Numbered from the stretch's first letter, positions 45,852 to 58,073 are shown. The stretch: DNA of 64,000 nucleotides from Posidonia oceanica (GCA_037176725.1 JAZBRS010000026.1:55530501-55594500); one strand, 5' to 3'. Notes: generated from the letters alone by a model not told the origin. Numbers and translations: made by a program.

Positions 45852-46938
45852 ATGGCTTGAAGCAATCACTGAAGCAATGGTATATGAGGTTTGATGCTTT
45901 CATGGTTAATCACAAGTATCATAGAAGTGGTTATGATAGTTGTGTTTACATGAAGAAACTTGATGATGGCTCTTTTATATAATTGCTTCTAGATGTTGAT
46001 TGCAGCCACTAATAAACATGAGATTTGCAGTTTGAAAGCCTTGTTGAGTGGAGAATTTGAAATGAAGGATTAAGGGCCATCGAAGAAAATTCTTGGCATG
46101 GAAATCTAGAGGGACAGAAAGAACAGGAAGTTGTATCTTTCTCAAGAGAAATACTTGAAGAAGGTTCTACAATGGTTTGGGATGGAAAACTCCAAGTTAG
46201 AAAGAATTCCTCTTGGAGCACATTTCAAGCTTTCTACAAATCAATCTCCATAAACAGAAGAAGAAAAGACTTACATGTCTCGTGTCCACGTGCAGTTGGG
46301 AGGATCATGTATACTATGATTTGCACTTGTCCAGATATTGCACAGGTTGTTAGTGTTGTCAGTAGATATATGGAAATCCAGGAAAGGAGCATTGGCAAGC
46401 AGTGAAGTGGATTCTGAGATACCTTAGAGGTACTGTAGATGTTCATTTGGAATTTGGAAAGAATGAGAGTGAATTAGTTGGGTTCGTTGACTTAGATTTT
46501 GCAGGTGATCGTGACGAAAGAAGATCCCTTACGGGATATTTATTCTTTATTGGAGGTTGTGCGGTCAGTTGGAAGTCAACTTTGCAAGCCACAGTGCCAT
46601 TGTCAACCACAAAAGTTGAATACATGGCTTTAGTAGAGGCAATCAATGAAGCCATATGGTTAAAGGGTTTGTTTATTAAGCTTGGCCAAGAACAAGATGA
46701 TTTTGTTGTGCATTGTGACAGTCAAAATGCCATTCATCTACCAAAGGATTCGATGTTTTATGAGAGAACAAAGCATATTGATGTCAGGTACCATTTTATA
46801 CGGGAGGTCGTTGCTAATGCTGAGATCCAAGTAATGAAGTTTGGTACTGCAAATAATCCGACCGACATGATGACCAAGCCTCTTCCACTAACCAAGTACA
46901 AGTTCTGTTTTGACTTGGTTGGATTGTGCAAGTTTTGA
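45852..46938 (+). pseudogene. copia pol of element I: reverse transcriptase end and RNase H
   Basis: Plus-strand text starts inside the YGLKQ motif (GLKQSLKQWYMRFDAF) and goes on through YDSCVYMKK, the region of the catalytic YVDD (decayed to LLLDVD-like text) and GMEI to the connection and RNase H domain, ending KFCFDLVGLCKF at 46,938. RNase H text (GFVDLDFAGDRDERRSLTGY, SQNAIHLPKDSMFYERTKHI) is well kept in one frame from 46,402. Two TAA stops and frame changes occur before that. The 5' part was cut off by J. Confidence 0.88.
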
Positions 46939-47006
46939 AGCAACAAGCCTTAGTGGAGAGAGAGGAGTACCACACACAAGGGAGAATTCAAGTCAATGTG
47001 GAGATT

Positions 47007-47627
47007 TGTTGAGTCTTGTGCCTTGAATGAGCTGAAAATAGCCTGCGGACATTCACAACAGACATCCACCGAGTCACTGCCAAGATCAGAGCTTTTGCAG
47101 ACATCCGAAATAGACGTCTGCTAGCCTGTTGCAACAACCAGGAGAAAAACGGATGTCCACTGGAGCATTGCCGAAGACCAAGAGGAAAATAGACGTTTGC
47201 TGCGGACGTCGGTTTCGTCTGCAGCTTCTCAATTTTGAATCTAAAGATTCAACAAACGTCTGCAGTGGACGTCCGTAACGGCAGGTTATAAATATATAAC
47301 CCATGTTTTAGGGTTTTGAAACTTGATTTTTCGGCTTGTAAACCTAGAGGAAGGTGACTACAACTCTCCCAAGCATCTCCCTCACCATTGTACTCGCAAA
47401 ATCTAGTGGATTTGATCTCCTCTTCCTCCGTAAACGTAGGTTTCGACTGAACCACGTAAGATCCTTTGTTTTCTTGGTGTGTTTCGTTTTTTTTTCCCTC
47501 TTTCTCTTTTCCTATTTTCTTCTCCTATGAATTTTGGTTGTTGATTTGTGTGGTTCTCTGTAATATCCACACATTTTTAATCTATTTCTATATTACAATT
47601 TATATTTTCAAGTGTATCCAGTCAACA
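47007..47627 (+). repeat. 3' LTR of copia I, 621 bp
   Basis: It begins TGTTGAGTCTTGTGCC just after a purine-rich GTGGAGATT and ends CCAGTCAACA, so the termini are inverted (TGTTGA / TCAACA). It has a TATA-like ATAAATATATAACC at 47,287 and repeated GGACGTC/AGACGTC words at 47,090-47,270. GGATC (47,628-47,632) is the likely target site. Confidence 0.88.
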
Positions 47628-47660
47628 GGATCTTTACTAAATAATTTACTTACTGTCCGC

Positions 47661-47956
47661 CATACATCATGGTGCTCTGTCCTACTGCGGTGAATGCTAT
47701 TGTGCCGCTTAAATGATTTGGTTGTGCAGATAACCACTAGTAGGCCAGTGCCATCGTCATTCGTCTTTATTGGAACTTACAAGTTAGGAAGGTTGGACCA
47801 CAATAACCAAGTACATAAGTACCTGTTGGATAGGGTGTCACCTCGTCGACGTTGTTGCTACACGCATTTGCTGAAAGCAACCCTGTATTACAGGGGAAAA
47901 AAACTAAAGTCAGGCATACCTAACTATGCTTGTACAGTTAATTGCGAGTTGTAATA
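47661..47956 (+). pseudogene. Unrecognised coding-like fragment with one frameshift
   Basis: MVLCPTAVNAIVPLK in one frame (from 47,670) passes, after a one-base shift near 47,712, into LNDLVVQITTSRPVPSSFVF and GTYKLGRLDHNNQVHKYLLD in another. The second part has a balanced composition and normal-looking protein text (SPRRRCCYTHLLKATL follows) unlike the surrounding AT-rich DNA. I do not recognise the family. It could be a host exon or gene fragment, or part of an older transposon. Confidence 0.35.
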
Positions 47957-48537
47957 TCAATAACCTCCTAATAGTATTTATTTTCCTGAGCCCTACCTAG
48001 GTTTCAAAGAAAGAAAATAGTTACTTGCATTTCTATTCAAATGTAGTACTTAATCTTAGATCGTCATTTGTTGTAATTTTACTCTACAAAACTAAATCCC
48101 TACTTAAGCTCATATTACTTAAAATAAAAAAAACTACTGCTTTACAAACCATACACTGACACCATTTTATTAAAGCAGCACTCAAGAACTACCAAAGAAT
48201 TACGCTTACAACTCATAAAACAAGTTAGTGCCTTGCACTGCCCTTCGTGCTGATAAATGCCCACAGCTTATGAAATGGAGAGTGACCATCTGTATTGTTA
48301 AGAATAATTTGTAGGAAAACATCAATCACCTGCACGAAATGATTAAAACAACCATCAAAAATAGAGTTCTGAACTTTATACCCAAAAAATTTTTTTACAA
48401 TACCTTCCCGTCTACTGATTCCCCAGATTACACTTTCATCAGGCTCTCTCTTGTGCATGCTTCACGCCTAATACAGATTTCTTTAAATGGTCTACAATTT
48501 AAATTTATAATTTACAGTTAATTTTTTTTACTTACGA
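47957..48537. other. Gap without recognised features
   Basis: AT-rich sequence with only small frames. I see no gene. Confidence 0.5.
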
Positions 48538-51230
48538 TTTTTTTTTTTTGGCTAAAAGAAATTTTTATTGCTGGATAAAAGGTACAAAATCAATGATACA
48601 CCTCCAAAAGGAGGATAAGGACTCATCAATCACTAGTCTTCCGATTAGTCAGAAAAAACTCCTCTCCAAAACCCTTGCCCTTGGGATAAAAAAGAGGAGA
48701 AAAAAGACTAATAAGTACCTTTTCTAGTTCTAATACTTGGGACTCCCCACCTATCCAAATTATTGATACCCCGAAGATCTCTAGGGAGATCTGAAAAATT
48801 ACAATAGACAACATTACGTTGAAGACGTCCCCCATCCTTTGCAAGGACATCTGCGGCATTGTTGGCCTCTCTGAAGCAATGAGAGATGTTAAATTGGAAC
48901 TTGTTAACAATGCAACGCCACCACTTATAACACCTCCAAGAAACAGTAGTCTTCCGTTGCAGCATATTCACCACAAGGCTTGAGTCAGATTCAATTTCCT
49001 CAATATGCATATCACGTTGATCACAAAGATGAAGAAGATCCCATATAACCCTCATCTTAGCTTCATTATTGGATATCTGGCCATAATGATAGGAGAAGGC
49101 TAGCAAGACACATCCCCACTGGTCTCTAACAATGCCTCTGCCACTTGAAGAGGTTGCAGTAGCAGAACCATCAACATTGGCTTTCAACCCCTCCATAGGA
49201 GGTACCCACCTGATCACCAAGTAACTCTTCTCTGGCGACATAGGAATAGTAAAACCAACTCTTCGAAAAGAAGCGGCATCACCTCCCACATAGGAGAAAG
49301 CATGAGAGGAGAGCATATGATTACAATTAGCAATAATCAAGGTGAGCACACGTCTCTAGGAACTGTATTTGCTAGAAAACCTTCTGTTACATCTTTCCTT
49401 CCAGATATGCCAAGATATATAACCTGGAAGAATTCCTAGGAGTGTTCTTCTGAAAGAGCACCCCTTGGCCAGATCATACCACCCAAGAATTATAGAGGAG
49501 ATCCCTTCATGAAGATTAGCATGCATAAAATTAGCAAAAAAACTCCATACTAGTTGAGCCAAATCGCTATGGAGTAAAAGATGATCCAAAGACTCGACCT
49601 GTGGATCCTGGCAATAGCAACACTTTGAAACAAATGGAACCTGATGAGACTAAACATTCACATCCACTGCAACTGCATTCCAACTAATGCGCCATAGAAA
49701 AAGAGACATTTTAGAAGGCAAGAGGACCAAATCCATTTGCTCACCATGGTATGAGCCTCGTGTGTATTGATTTTGCACCAAACATTCTTGAGAGAGAAAC
49801 ACCCATCCACAGCAGGCATCCACACGAGCCTATCTTCCCGTCCACAGGGTCAATGCAAAGGTTGTTGAATTCATTCCACATGGCATCAGTAGTAGACAAA
49901 TCTCCCACTACGTACTCCTCAAACACATGATGTCGTGCAGCAACATCTTTCAGTGTGGCATAGCATTCTGCATGAGGTGCATGCCCAAACACATCAAAGA
50001 GCATCCCGAGTTCCGTCCACTTGTCCATCCAAAATGAGCAAGTTCTACTGTCAACCATCCACAATGAGTGGCCAATCACCCAAGGCATAACCAGCATGAG
50101 AGACTTCCACCGATACGACACAAAAGACTGCACTGGCGCATACCAACCTTTCTTGAACACTCCGTACTTCCTAACACAATACAAGCTCCGCAAGGAATCC
50201 CTCCAGAGTAATTTCCAATAGCTTTTGATTTTAAAGAGAAGATGAATATCATCAAACCGACAAATACCCAATCCCATCTCTTGTAAAGGAGCTGTGCAAT
50301 AGTTCCAAGCCACCCAATGCAAACGACTCTTCCCATCCTTCTGTCCCCAGAGAAAATGACGAAGCATCCTTTCCATGGTCAACGCAACTGAAGATGGGAG
50401 TTTATGAACTGCCAGGATATGCATGGGAATAGATGTTAAAATATTCTTAACTAACACAAGCCGACCTGCCATAGACAAGAGATTGGACGTCCAACCCTCA
50501 ATCCTCCTTTGTAGTCTTTCCACCAAAGGCTCAAAATATTGGACTTTAGCCCTCCCAGCAGCAATAGGGGCACCCAAATAGATCAAAGGCCAGGATGCTC
50601 TGGAGAACCCAGTACACTGCTCAATCATCTCACTGTTCAAAGAAGGCTTTCTCCATATATATTTACATTTGTTTCTACCCATTCGTTGTCCTGATGACTC
50701 TTCATACTTAACCATAAACTCTATTAGGTGATGAACTGAAGATTTATCTCCTCTACAGAACAACAAAGCATCATTAGTAAAAAATAAATGTGAAGGAGGC
50801 AATCCTTTACCTGATGTTGCATATCTCTAACAAAGCCGTTGGTTAAACAACACACTAACCCCTCTACTGAACACCTCTTGTGCTATGATAAACAATGATG
50901 GGGATAAGGGATCACCTTGCTTCAAACCCCTAGTATCCTTGAAAAAACTTGCTTGCTTCCCATTAATGATGGTAGTGAACCAGTTGTTATCTAGAGATCT
51001 CCTGATTAAGTCCACAAACCTCTCAAAGAACCCAAACTTCTTGAGAACAACAAATAGAAAATGCCACTCCATCCTATCATAAGCCTTCAACATATCAAGT
51101 TTGAAGACCACATTGCCACCTTTACATTTTCTGTCTAAATCATTAATCAATTCCTGTGCTAACTGAATATGGTCGAATATATCTCACCCTTTCACAAATC
51201 CCACTTGCTCGACACCAAATATTTGTATCT
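48538..51230 (-). mobile_element. LINE (L1-type), 5' truncated, minus strand
   Basis: The T-run at 48,538-48,550 is the poly(A) tail of a minus-strand element. The 3' untranslated region and then RNase H, zinc-binding and reverse transcriptase regions follow in reverse order up to about 51,230, where recognisable sequence stops inside the reverse transcriptase (text GVEQVGFVKG). The endonuclease is absent, as usual for a 5'-truncated LINE copy. Confidence 0.9.
48708..51230 (-). pseudogene. LINE ORF2 remnant: reverse transcriptase, zf-RVT region, RNase H
   Basis: Copies element RNA into DNA at the target site. Reverse transcriptase text: VVFKLDMLKAYDRMEW (about 51,100), GLKQGDPLSPSLFII (about 50,900), and LFFTNDALLF (about 50,775), where the usual F-A-D-D catalytic motif reads F-T-N-D. 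The thumb and linker region (GRLVLVKNILTSIPMH, FLWGQKDGKSRLHWVAW) runs to 49,741. A zf-RVT-like part (HIWKERCNRRF) is near 49,400. RNase H is at 49,200-48,800 (NVDGSAT, NEAKMRV, ESDSSLVVNML, REANNAADVLAKDG). A TGA and several frame changes break it. Confidence 0.9.
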
Positions 51231-52444
51231 ACATACTAAAAGAAATAAATAATGGAAATTGATGCATACTCGATTCAATAGTCGGTAATGAGTTTTTGTA
51301 TTGATTCCTTACCATTGGAAAAATAATATTTACCAATGTTAGTAAGACAAGTTCACTGGCTGCTTTCCTAAAATTACATGCACAACCCAAAAAAGAAAAA
51401 AATTCCTCAAAAAATGGTAGGATAGCAATTCAACTAAATGCCGGGTTAACCAATACCTGCGAATGCACTGGACTAGTACTCAGTTTCAACATGGGCAACT
51501 TTGGTAGAATTTGAAGTGGACTAAGTTGTTGTATATTTTGCCGAAATATAAGATGGATATCAATGTAATTATTCAAAATAATAGGTATTAAAACTAGCAA
51601 AATAGAAGTGGACAACCTATAAGATGCGAAGAAGAACACATATCGACTAATAATAGTGCAAATAATATATTATGTAAAAGATAAATAAATTTTAGAGTAA
51701 TTTTATATAAACCACTCATATTCACTTTACTACAAATCAAACCTTCACTTAAAAAAAATATTTGAACACATTTCTATTTCATGTATTTTTGAAATCCCCT
51801 AACGTTAGTTGACTGTAAGTCAATAGTGGATTTTAGCACATTACTGTGGTTGAAAACTAATTAATGAGTTTGAAATGATTAACTTACCCTTCTATAACCA
51901 GTAGACCAATACAAGCACAACACGTATCACTACCGTTGCTATGTGTAGGGAGCCCGACTACAACAAATCTGTTGAATGGGCTTCTCCAATCTTCTCCAAT
52001 AGTCATGAACTAGATGGGTATATTGGAAAACATAGGGTGTATTTCAAGAAGACTTGTTAATGAGTTTTAAGTGCATGGGTCTGAAGGATTTATTTCAAAA
52101 TATAAGGAGTGATTTAAAAGGTGTATTATTGTCATAGACTTACGACGTTATTGGAAGAGTTGAAGGAAGTGAACTCAATAGGGGGATTTAAAAAAAAACA
52201 TGAAATAGATGGATGTTTAAAATATTTTTTTAAAGTGAGAGGTCGATTTGTAATAAAATGAAAAGGGAAGTGTTTATATAAATATTACTTTAGATTTTAT
52301 GCATGGCAATGTGGTTATAAATGTATCATATTAGTTTTTATAGTTTTTTTTTTTTGAAACCTAAACCTTATAGATATAAACTTCTTATGTTTAAGATTTC
52401 ATTGTAATCCATTTACCAAATCTCTTTTATCTAAAGGTCCTAAG
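51231..52444. other. Gap without recognised features
   Basis: AT-rich DNA between the LINE and LTR F. Only small frames are present and I see no repeat boundary. Confidence 0.5.
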
Positions 52445-53024
52445 TGTAGACACCCCATTTTTGATGGTCTTTTAGTTGGAGAATCTCTAGAAGCTTGCTC
52501 GAAAGATGGCCCGGCAAACCCTATTTCAAACCCTACCCAAGACCTACCCAAAACCAACCCAAAACAAATTGTTTCCCCTTTTACAACTTAACCCAAAACT
52601 TACCCAAACCCTACACAAACCCAGCAGGCCCAGCAAAAGCCCAACCCACTGAGCTGCATGCTTGGTTGCCCTGTTTAGAGGCGACTGACTTCGCTTTGTT
52701 AATAGGACCCCTCTTTGTGGCGACCGAGTTAGACGCCACTTCACCAGGTGACTAAACTTGCAAATCAGAACGCCGCCCAAGCCCTTCCCATGCGGCCGTT
52801 GCTGATCACCATCCCCTGTCACCCGTCATCTTCGCACTTACTGCCTCGCTCCTACCATCCGCTAGGCGACAAAAGCATTTACTCAACCGTCCCTTTGTTG
52901 TTTACCCCACACACAGAAGGAACCCATCATCACCTCCGCCGACCACATGCTATGACAACCTCGTCCACCTTGCCGGTGGCCTGCACTCACCTCCATCACC
53001 TCACCACTTACTCGGCCTACCACG
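52445..53024 (+). repeat. LTR F, first 580 bp, interrupted by element G
   Basis: It starts TGTAGACACCCCATTTTTGATGG and is cut at 53,024 by the LTR of G. CTAAG (52,440-52,444) would be its left target site. No polypurine tract precedes it, so it is either a 5' LTR or a solo LTR. The rest is outside the window. Confidence 0.75.
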
Positions 53025-53629
53025 TGTAGTAATCTTGAAATATCGAATCGTCCATGCATGATGCCAAAGCTCGCGTGCACCGATCGATATTAGGTTCACT
53101 ATATGCGGCAGGATCCGAGGAAGGAAACTCGACTTGGAAACGCTGGCAAAAAGAGGAAAAAGAAATGACAAGACAAATCAGAGTTGCCACCGCGTCTATT
53201 AAGTTGGGAGACAAGGAAAACCAAGGGAAATGCATGAAAAGACATGCAAAATCGGCTGCAAAGAGATGTGACGCAATGCAATGCTATGCTATGCTATGAC
53301 TCGTGCCTAGGATGAAGGAAATGGTCATTGCAGGCCAAGAGAAAGGGCAAGGACTCCTATTACGCATGGAGAAGGTGTTAGGCACCCCCGATACGTCCGA
53401 GAATCGGTCTTTCTTAGGCTATCTCACTCGCAAATGCAGGAAGATGCTTGCCAAATGCCTAAATGCAATGAATGTTTGAATGCATGCTCTAATGTGTGCT
53501 CTAAGTGCTAATATGCGTGCAAGGAATTAAACGTGCAAGCTATGTGCTCAGCAATGCTGCTAGTGTTCCGAACGAGCAAGCCCTGGTTCGTGAGAACTCC
53601 TAGGCAGTAAGCATCATTGCCTTAATGTA

Positions 53630-54130
53630 AATGCAGGCGATAGAACAAAACAGCGATGGAAACAATGCAATGCAAGCTACATGCAGGGGAAAGCGAAAGC
53701 AAGCGCAGAAAACGGTGCGAATGCAGGCGACATGCAAGGGAAACCAAGGCGAGTGCACAAAACGGTGCAAATACAAAGGATACGCAAAAGAAAACAAAGC
53801 GGACGCGCAAAACGAGGCAAATGCAAGTGATATGCAAACAAAACAAATGCGGACACGCAAAACGATGCAAATGCAGGCGACATGCAAATAAAACAAATGC
53901 GGGCATGCAAAACGAGGCAAATGCAGGCGACAAGCAAACAAAACAAATACGGGCACGCAAAATGAGGTAAATGCAAGCGAAAATGAATGCGGGTACGCAA
54001 AACGATGCAAATGCAATAGAAAACGAATGCGGGCACGCAAAATGATGCAAATGCAAAATAAAACGAATGCGGGTGCGCAAAATGATGCAAATGCAAGCAA
54101 CAGGTGAAGGAAAAGCAAAAGCGGGTGCGG
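53630..54130 (-). repeat. Tandem array in LTR G
   Basis: About eight units of 45-60 bp with GCGGGCACGCAAAACGATGC and AAATGCAGGCGACATGCAAA. It is the source of the Phe/Cys-rich and Lys/Gln-rich frames on the two strands. Confidence 0.88.
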
Positions 54131-57059
54131 CAAAACCTAATCCACATGCATGAGAAGATAGAATGCGAAAACAATGCATGCAATGCGAATGACAAGGCAA
54201 TGAATGCTATGAAGTGCTTCAGATGGGCTTATCTTGAGAATCTGAGACCTAATCTGAGATAACTTTGGTTTAAATGAAAGATCATTCAACCGGGAAGACC
54301 TGGATAGTTAGATCGCGAAGATCCATCGGTCCGATCAAAAGTTATTCAGATTGCAAGTCAGATGGCTCAAGGGCCAGCAAAAGTGGGCTAAATAGGGATC
54401 TAAGTGCAAAATTAGCACTAAGTGTGCGCAAATGCAAGGTGTCTTACATGTTAGGAGGCTAACAATGCCTAAAATGATGCATGGAAACTATATGCAATGA
54501 TATGGGGATGCTACGCATGCAAGAATGCAAATGCAGGGACCTATGTGCAATTCAAATAAATGCAGGGGCCTATGTGCAAAACATGGCAAAATGCAAATGC
54601 AACATGGTAAATGCATGCAAAAATGGTAATGCGACAATGCAACAGGCAAGCATGACAGGATGCAGCATTAATTGAAAGATGTGCATGCAATAATGCAAGA
54701 AATGGACTTACATGCAGTTTTCAAAAACATGTAGGGCCCAAGTACAGTGCAAAATTGGTATGCAAGCAAGCAATAGTAGACAATGTGGACTGACATGCAA
54801 TTTAGGAAAACTGTTGGGCTTTAATGCAATGCGATATGGTTTAAAAATGCCATTTTAAATGACACATGTATGCAAAAAGGACTTAAATGCAAATAAAACA
54901 AGTTTCTGGACTTTTCTGCAATGCATTAAGATAAAAACCAGATTTAAATGCCATGGATGAATGCTCTGAGGACTGATTTGCAATTAAAACATGATTTTGG
55001 ACTAAACAACAATGTCATATAGTTTAAAACATGATTTAAATGAATGATTCAAAGCAAAATGGACTAATATGCAATTAAAACATTTTTATGGGTTTTTATG
55101 CAATGCAATATAGTTTTAAAACATGCTTTAAATGAAATCTACAACTGAGCAGGACTGACGTGCGAATAAAACAAAAGGCAGGGCAAAAAATGCAATGCAA
55201 TAAGGTAAAATATGATATTTAAATGCTGTGAATGCATGCTCTGGACTAAAATGCAATAAAAGTAAAATGCATGATTAAAAATGCAATGCAATATGGTAAA
55301 CATGCTATTTAAATGAACTGATATGCAAACAGAGGACTTACATGCAAATAAAATATAACACAAAATTAAAGATGTAATGCAATATGGTAAATATGCCATT
55401 TAAATGATATGCTAAACAAATAGAGGACTTACATGCAAATAAAATATAACACTAAATAAAGATTGTAATGCAATATAGTTTATATGCCATTTAAATGAAC
55501 TGATCAACTGGCACAGGACTGGAATGCAATAAAAACAAATCAAGGGACCTAAATGCAATGCATGCTTTAAACTAACATTTCAATGCTTTTAAACGAATGT
55601 AATTAAAATAAGTGCTGGACCAGACTGCAATGCAATAAGATTTAAACCAAAATTTAAATGAATTTCAAACCATAGTAGGACCCAAAAGCAAATAAAATAA
55701 ATTGCAGCATTTTATGTTAATGCAATCAACCAAAGCAAAATAAAAACTATACGCAACTACAATGCTACAGTGTCGCCCGACACTATAGCACCTTCGTTGA
55801 GGAAGAAGGGCTATGCGACGGCGGAGCAGCGCGCAAGGGGCTGGCCTGAGGCTCGGGGAAGCAAGAGGCGATCCGTCCGGAGGCTCTGGTGGCTTTGGCG
55901 GCACGCGGCGGTTGCTAGAGCGCCCTGTTGACCTAGCTGGCTTTCAACAGAGGAAGCTGGAGGCGGAGGAGGCGCAGAGGGCTGCTGCGATGCACGGAGG
56001 TTGCTGGGTGAGCTTCCCGGTGCTCAGGCGAAGCTCGGGGAGGTGATCCAGAGGCACTGCGATGGCAGAGGCGTCCTGACGACCTCGGCGACTGTTGCAA
56101 AGGAGGCGGCGGACAGGGCAGGAGCTGGGGGCTGCGGAAGGGACCGGGCAGCGTTGGACCAGCCTCCTGGAGGTCCGACGAAGGTCTGCCGAAGATCCAG
56201 AGGCCCATGGTGGTCCGAAGCGCCAGGTCGAACTCGGCAGAGGAGTCTGGCGGTTGTAGAGGTGGAGGAGGTGCATAGGGCTGCAGCGACGGTCGCGTGG
56301 GGGTGGAGCAGGTCGAGGACGTCCTGGCAAAGCTTGGGGGAGGTTCTGGAGCGACAGAGCAGGCTTGGAACGCACGGTGCGCGGCGGCGTAGCTCAGTGC
56401 TAGTCGGGGAAGACGACACTGTAGCGGTGGAGGCTAAAATCCTAGGCTAGGCCTCTAAACTTATTTCTAACTATCTAGAAAACTAAGTAGGCATGCATGG
56501 AGCTAGGAAATGACCTCAGTTACCTGTGATGGAGGTTTTGGGTTGACCTCTGACCGTGCTGGCTCTCTCCGGCTAGGTGGCGCTCTGGGTTGCTGTGAGG
56601 TGGTTTCTAGGATCGTGGGGTGGTGAGGAAGAGGATGGTGGGCAGTGCTGTGGTTGTGGGTGGCTCGAGTGCTTGGGCATGGAAGAAAGGGGAGGTTACT
56701 GTACGAAGGAGAAGGGGAATTCTGCTGGATGGAAGCTCTGTGTGTGCGTGCGAGTGCAAATTGCCGACCCTTGTGCATTGGTGAAGCTCGGTTTTGTTCT
56801 GGGCTAAGCAATTGAGTGGGCATGGGTGTGCAGAAGGAAAGAGCGACTGCTAGCAGGGGATAGGTGCTACTTTGGCAGGTCGGTAGAGGGGGCTATGAGA
56901 CAAGAACCGCCGGACGATGGCGTGGAGGTCTCCAGGTAGTAAGTGGGTGCAGGGGAGGCATGTCGGCGCAGAGGTTCGTTGGGTGTGGGTGTGTCTGCAG
57001 GAGGTGGAGTGTTGGGTGGAGGTTTGAAGCTGGTAGGAGAAAGGAGGAAGAAGGGAGGA

Positions 57060-57830
57060 AGGCTCGTGAGCTGGGGGAAAAATCAGAGAGAGAAAAAAAG
57101 AAAGGAGAAAGGGCAAGTGGGCCGAGCTTGTGGAAAAAAGAAAAAGAAAAGAAAAAAAGTACTGGGCTAGGGAGAGTTGGGCTGAAGGAGTGGGAAAAAG
57201 AAAAGAAAGAAAGAAAGAAAGAAATAAGGAAGGAAAAGAAAGAAGGAGGGAAGGAAAGGAGAGAAAGAAAGAATAGAAAAGGGGGGAGAAGCTGGTGGGC
57301 CGCACCTGGTCCAAAAGAAAAAAGGAAATAAAAGATGGGGGTTGTGGGCTGGGCTAGAGGAATAGTGTTGGAAGAAGAAAAATAAAAAGGAAAGAAGAGG
57401 GAAATAGAGAAGGAAAGAGAAGAAGGAAAGAGAGGAAGAAGAAGGAAAGGAAGGGGAGAAAAAAGAGAAGAAAGGTGGGGGAATTGGGCTAGGCTTGCAT
57501 GGAAGAAAAAAACAAGGAAATGGAATGGGCTTGGGTTTTGGAAAAAAGAGAAAGAAATAAAGAAAAGGAAGAAGAAAGAAAGAAAGAAGGAAAGAAAGAA
57601 AGAAGGATTGAAGGAAAGAGATAAAGGAAGGGGGAAGGAGTGGGCTTGGGCCTTGGAGAAAGATGGTGGAAAAAGGAGTGGAAAAAGAAAAGGAAGGGGA
57701 GAAAGGAGGTGGGTTGGGCTTGGAAGAAAGGAGGAAAAAAGGGAGAAAAGGAGAGGGAGAAAGGAAGAAGAAGAAGAAGAAAGAAAGGAAGAAGAAGGGA
57801 AAGGAGGCTTGGGCTTGGGCTTATGCATGG
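57060..57830 (+). repeat. Homopurine-rich tract in LTR G
   Basis: The plus strand is mostly A and G for about 770 bp, with GAAAGAAAGAAAG microsatellite runs near 57,200 and 57,570-57,605. Shorter tracts occupy the same LTR position in A (14,240-14,400) and B (24,220-24,480). Confidence 0.9.
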
Positions 57831-58073
57831 AAGGGGGTGACCTAGAATTTAACCTAGGGTTTAGGAAATGCTAACCTAGGGATTAACCTAGGGTTTAGGA
57901 GTGCAAACCTAGGGATTAACCTAGGGTTTTGGAGATGCTGACCTAGAGTTTTTTAGGGTTTTAACCTAGAGTTTTCTAGGCTTTTTGGATCTGAAAGAAG
58001 GGTGCTATTTAGGCTAGGAAAAGGGTTTGTAGAGAGAACCACCAAATTCGCATGCCAAAATGGGGTGTCTACA

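Larger units (their letters stand above)
53025..58073 (-). repeat. 3' LTR of element G, 5.05 kb
   Basis: Minus-strand ends TGTAGACACCCCATTTTGG (58,073) and AAGATTACTACA (53,025). In LTR order: TTTAGGG-like words (57,840-57,960), a purine-rich tract (57,060-57,830), a GC-rich segment (55,770-56,450), GGACCTA/TGCAA and GCAATGCAATA motifs (54,480-55,700), a tandem array (53,630-54,130), and the conserved block (core 53,374-53,388). This is the same order as in LTRs A and B. Confidence 0.9.

Noticed and set aside
56001..57828. Frames of up to 311 codons in LTR G
   Set aside because: The longest is Ser/Phe-only text from the purine-rich tract and the others overlap on both strands.
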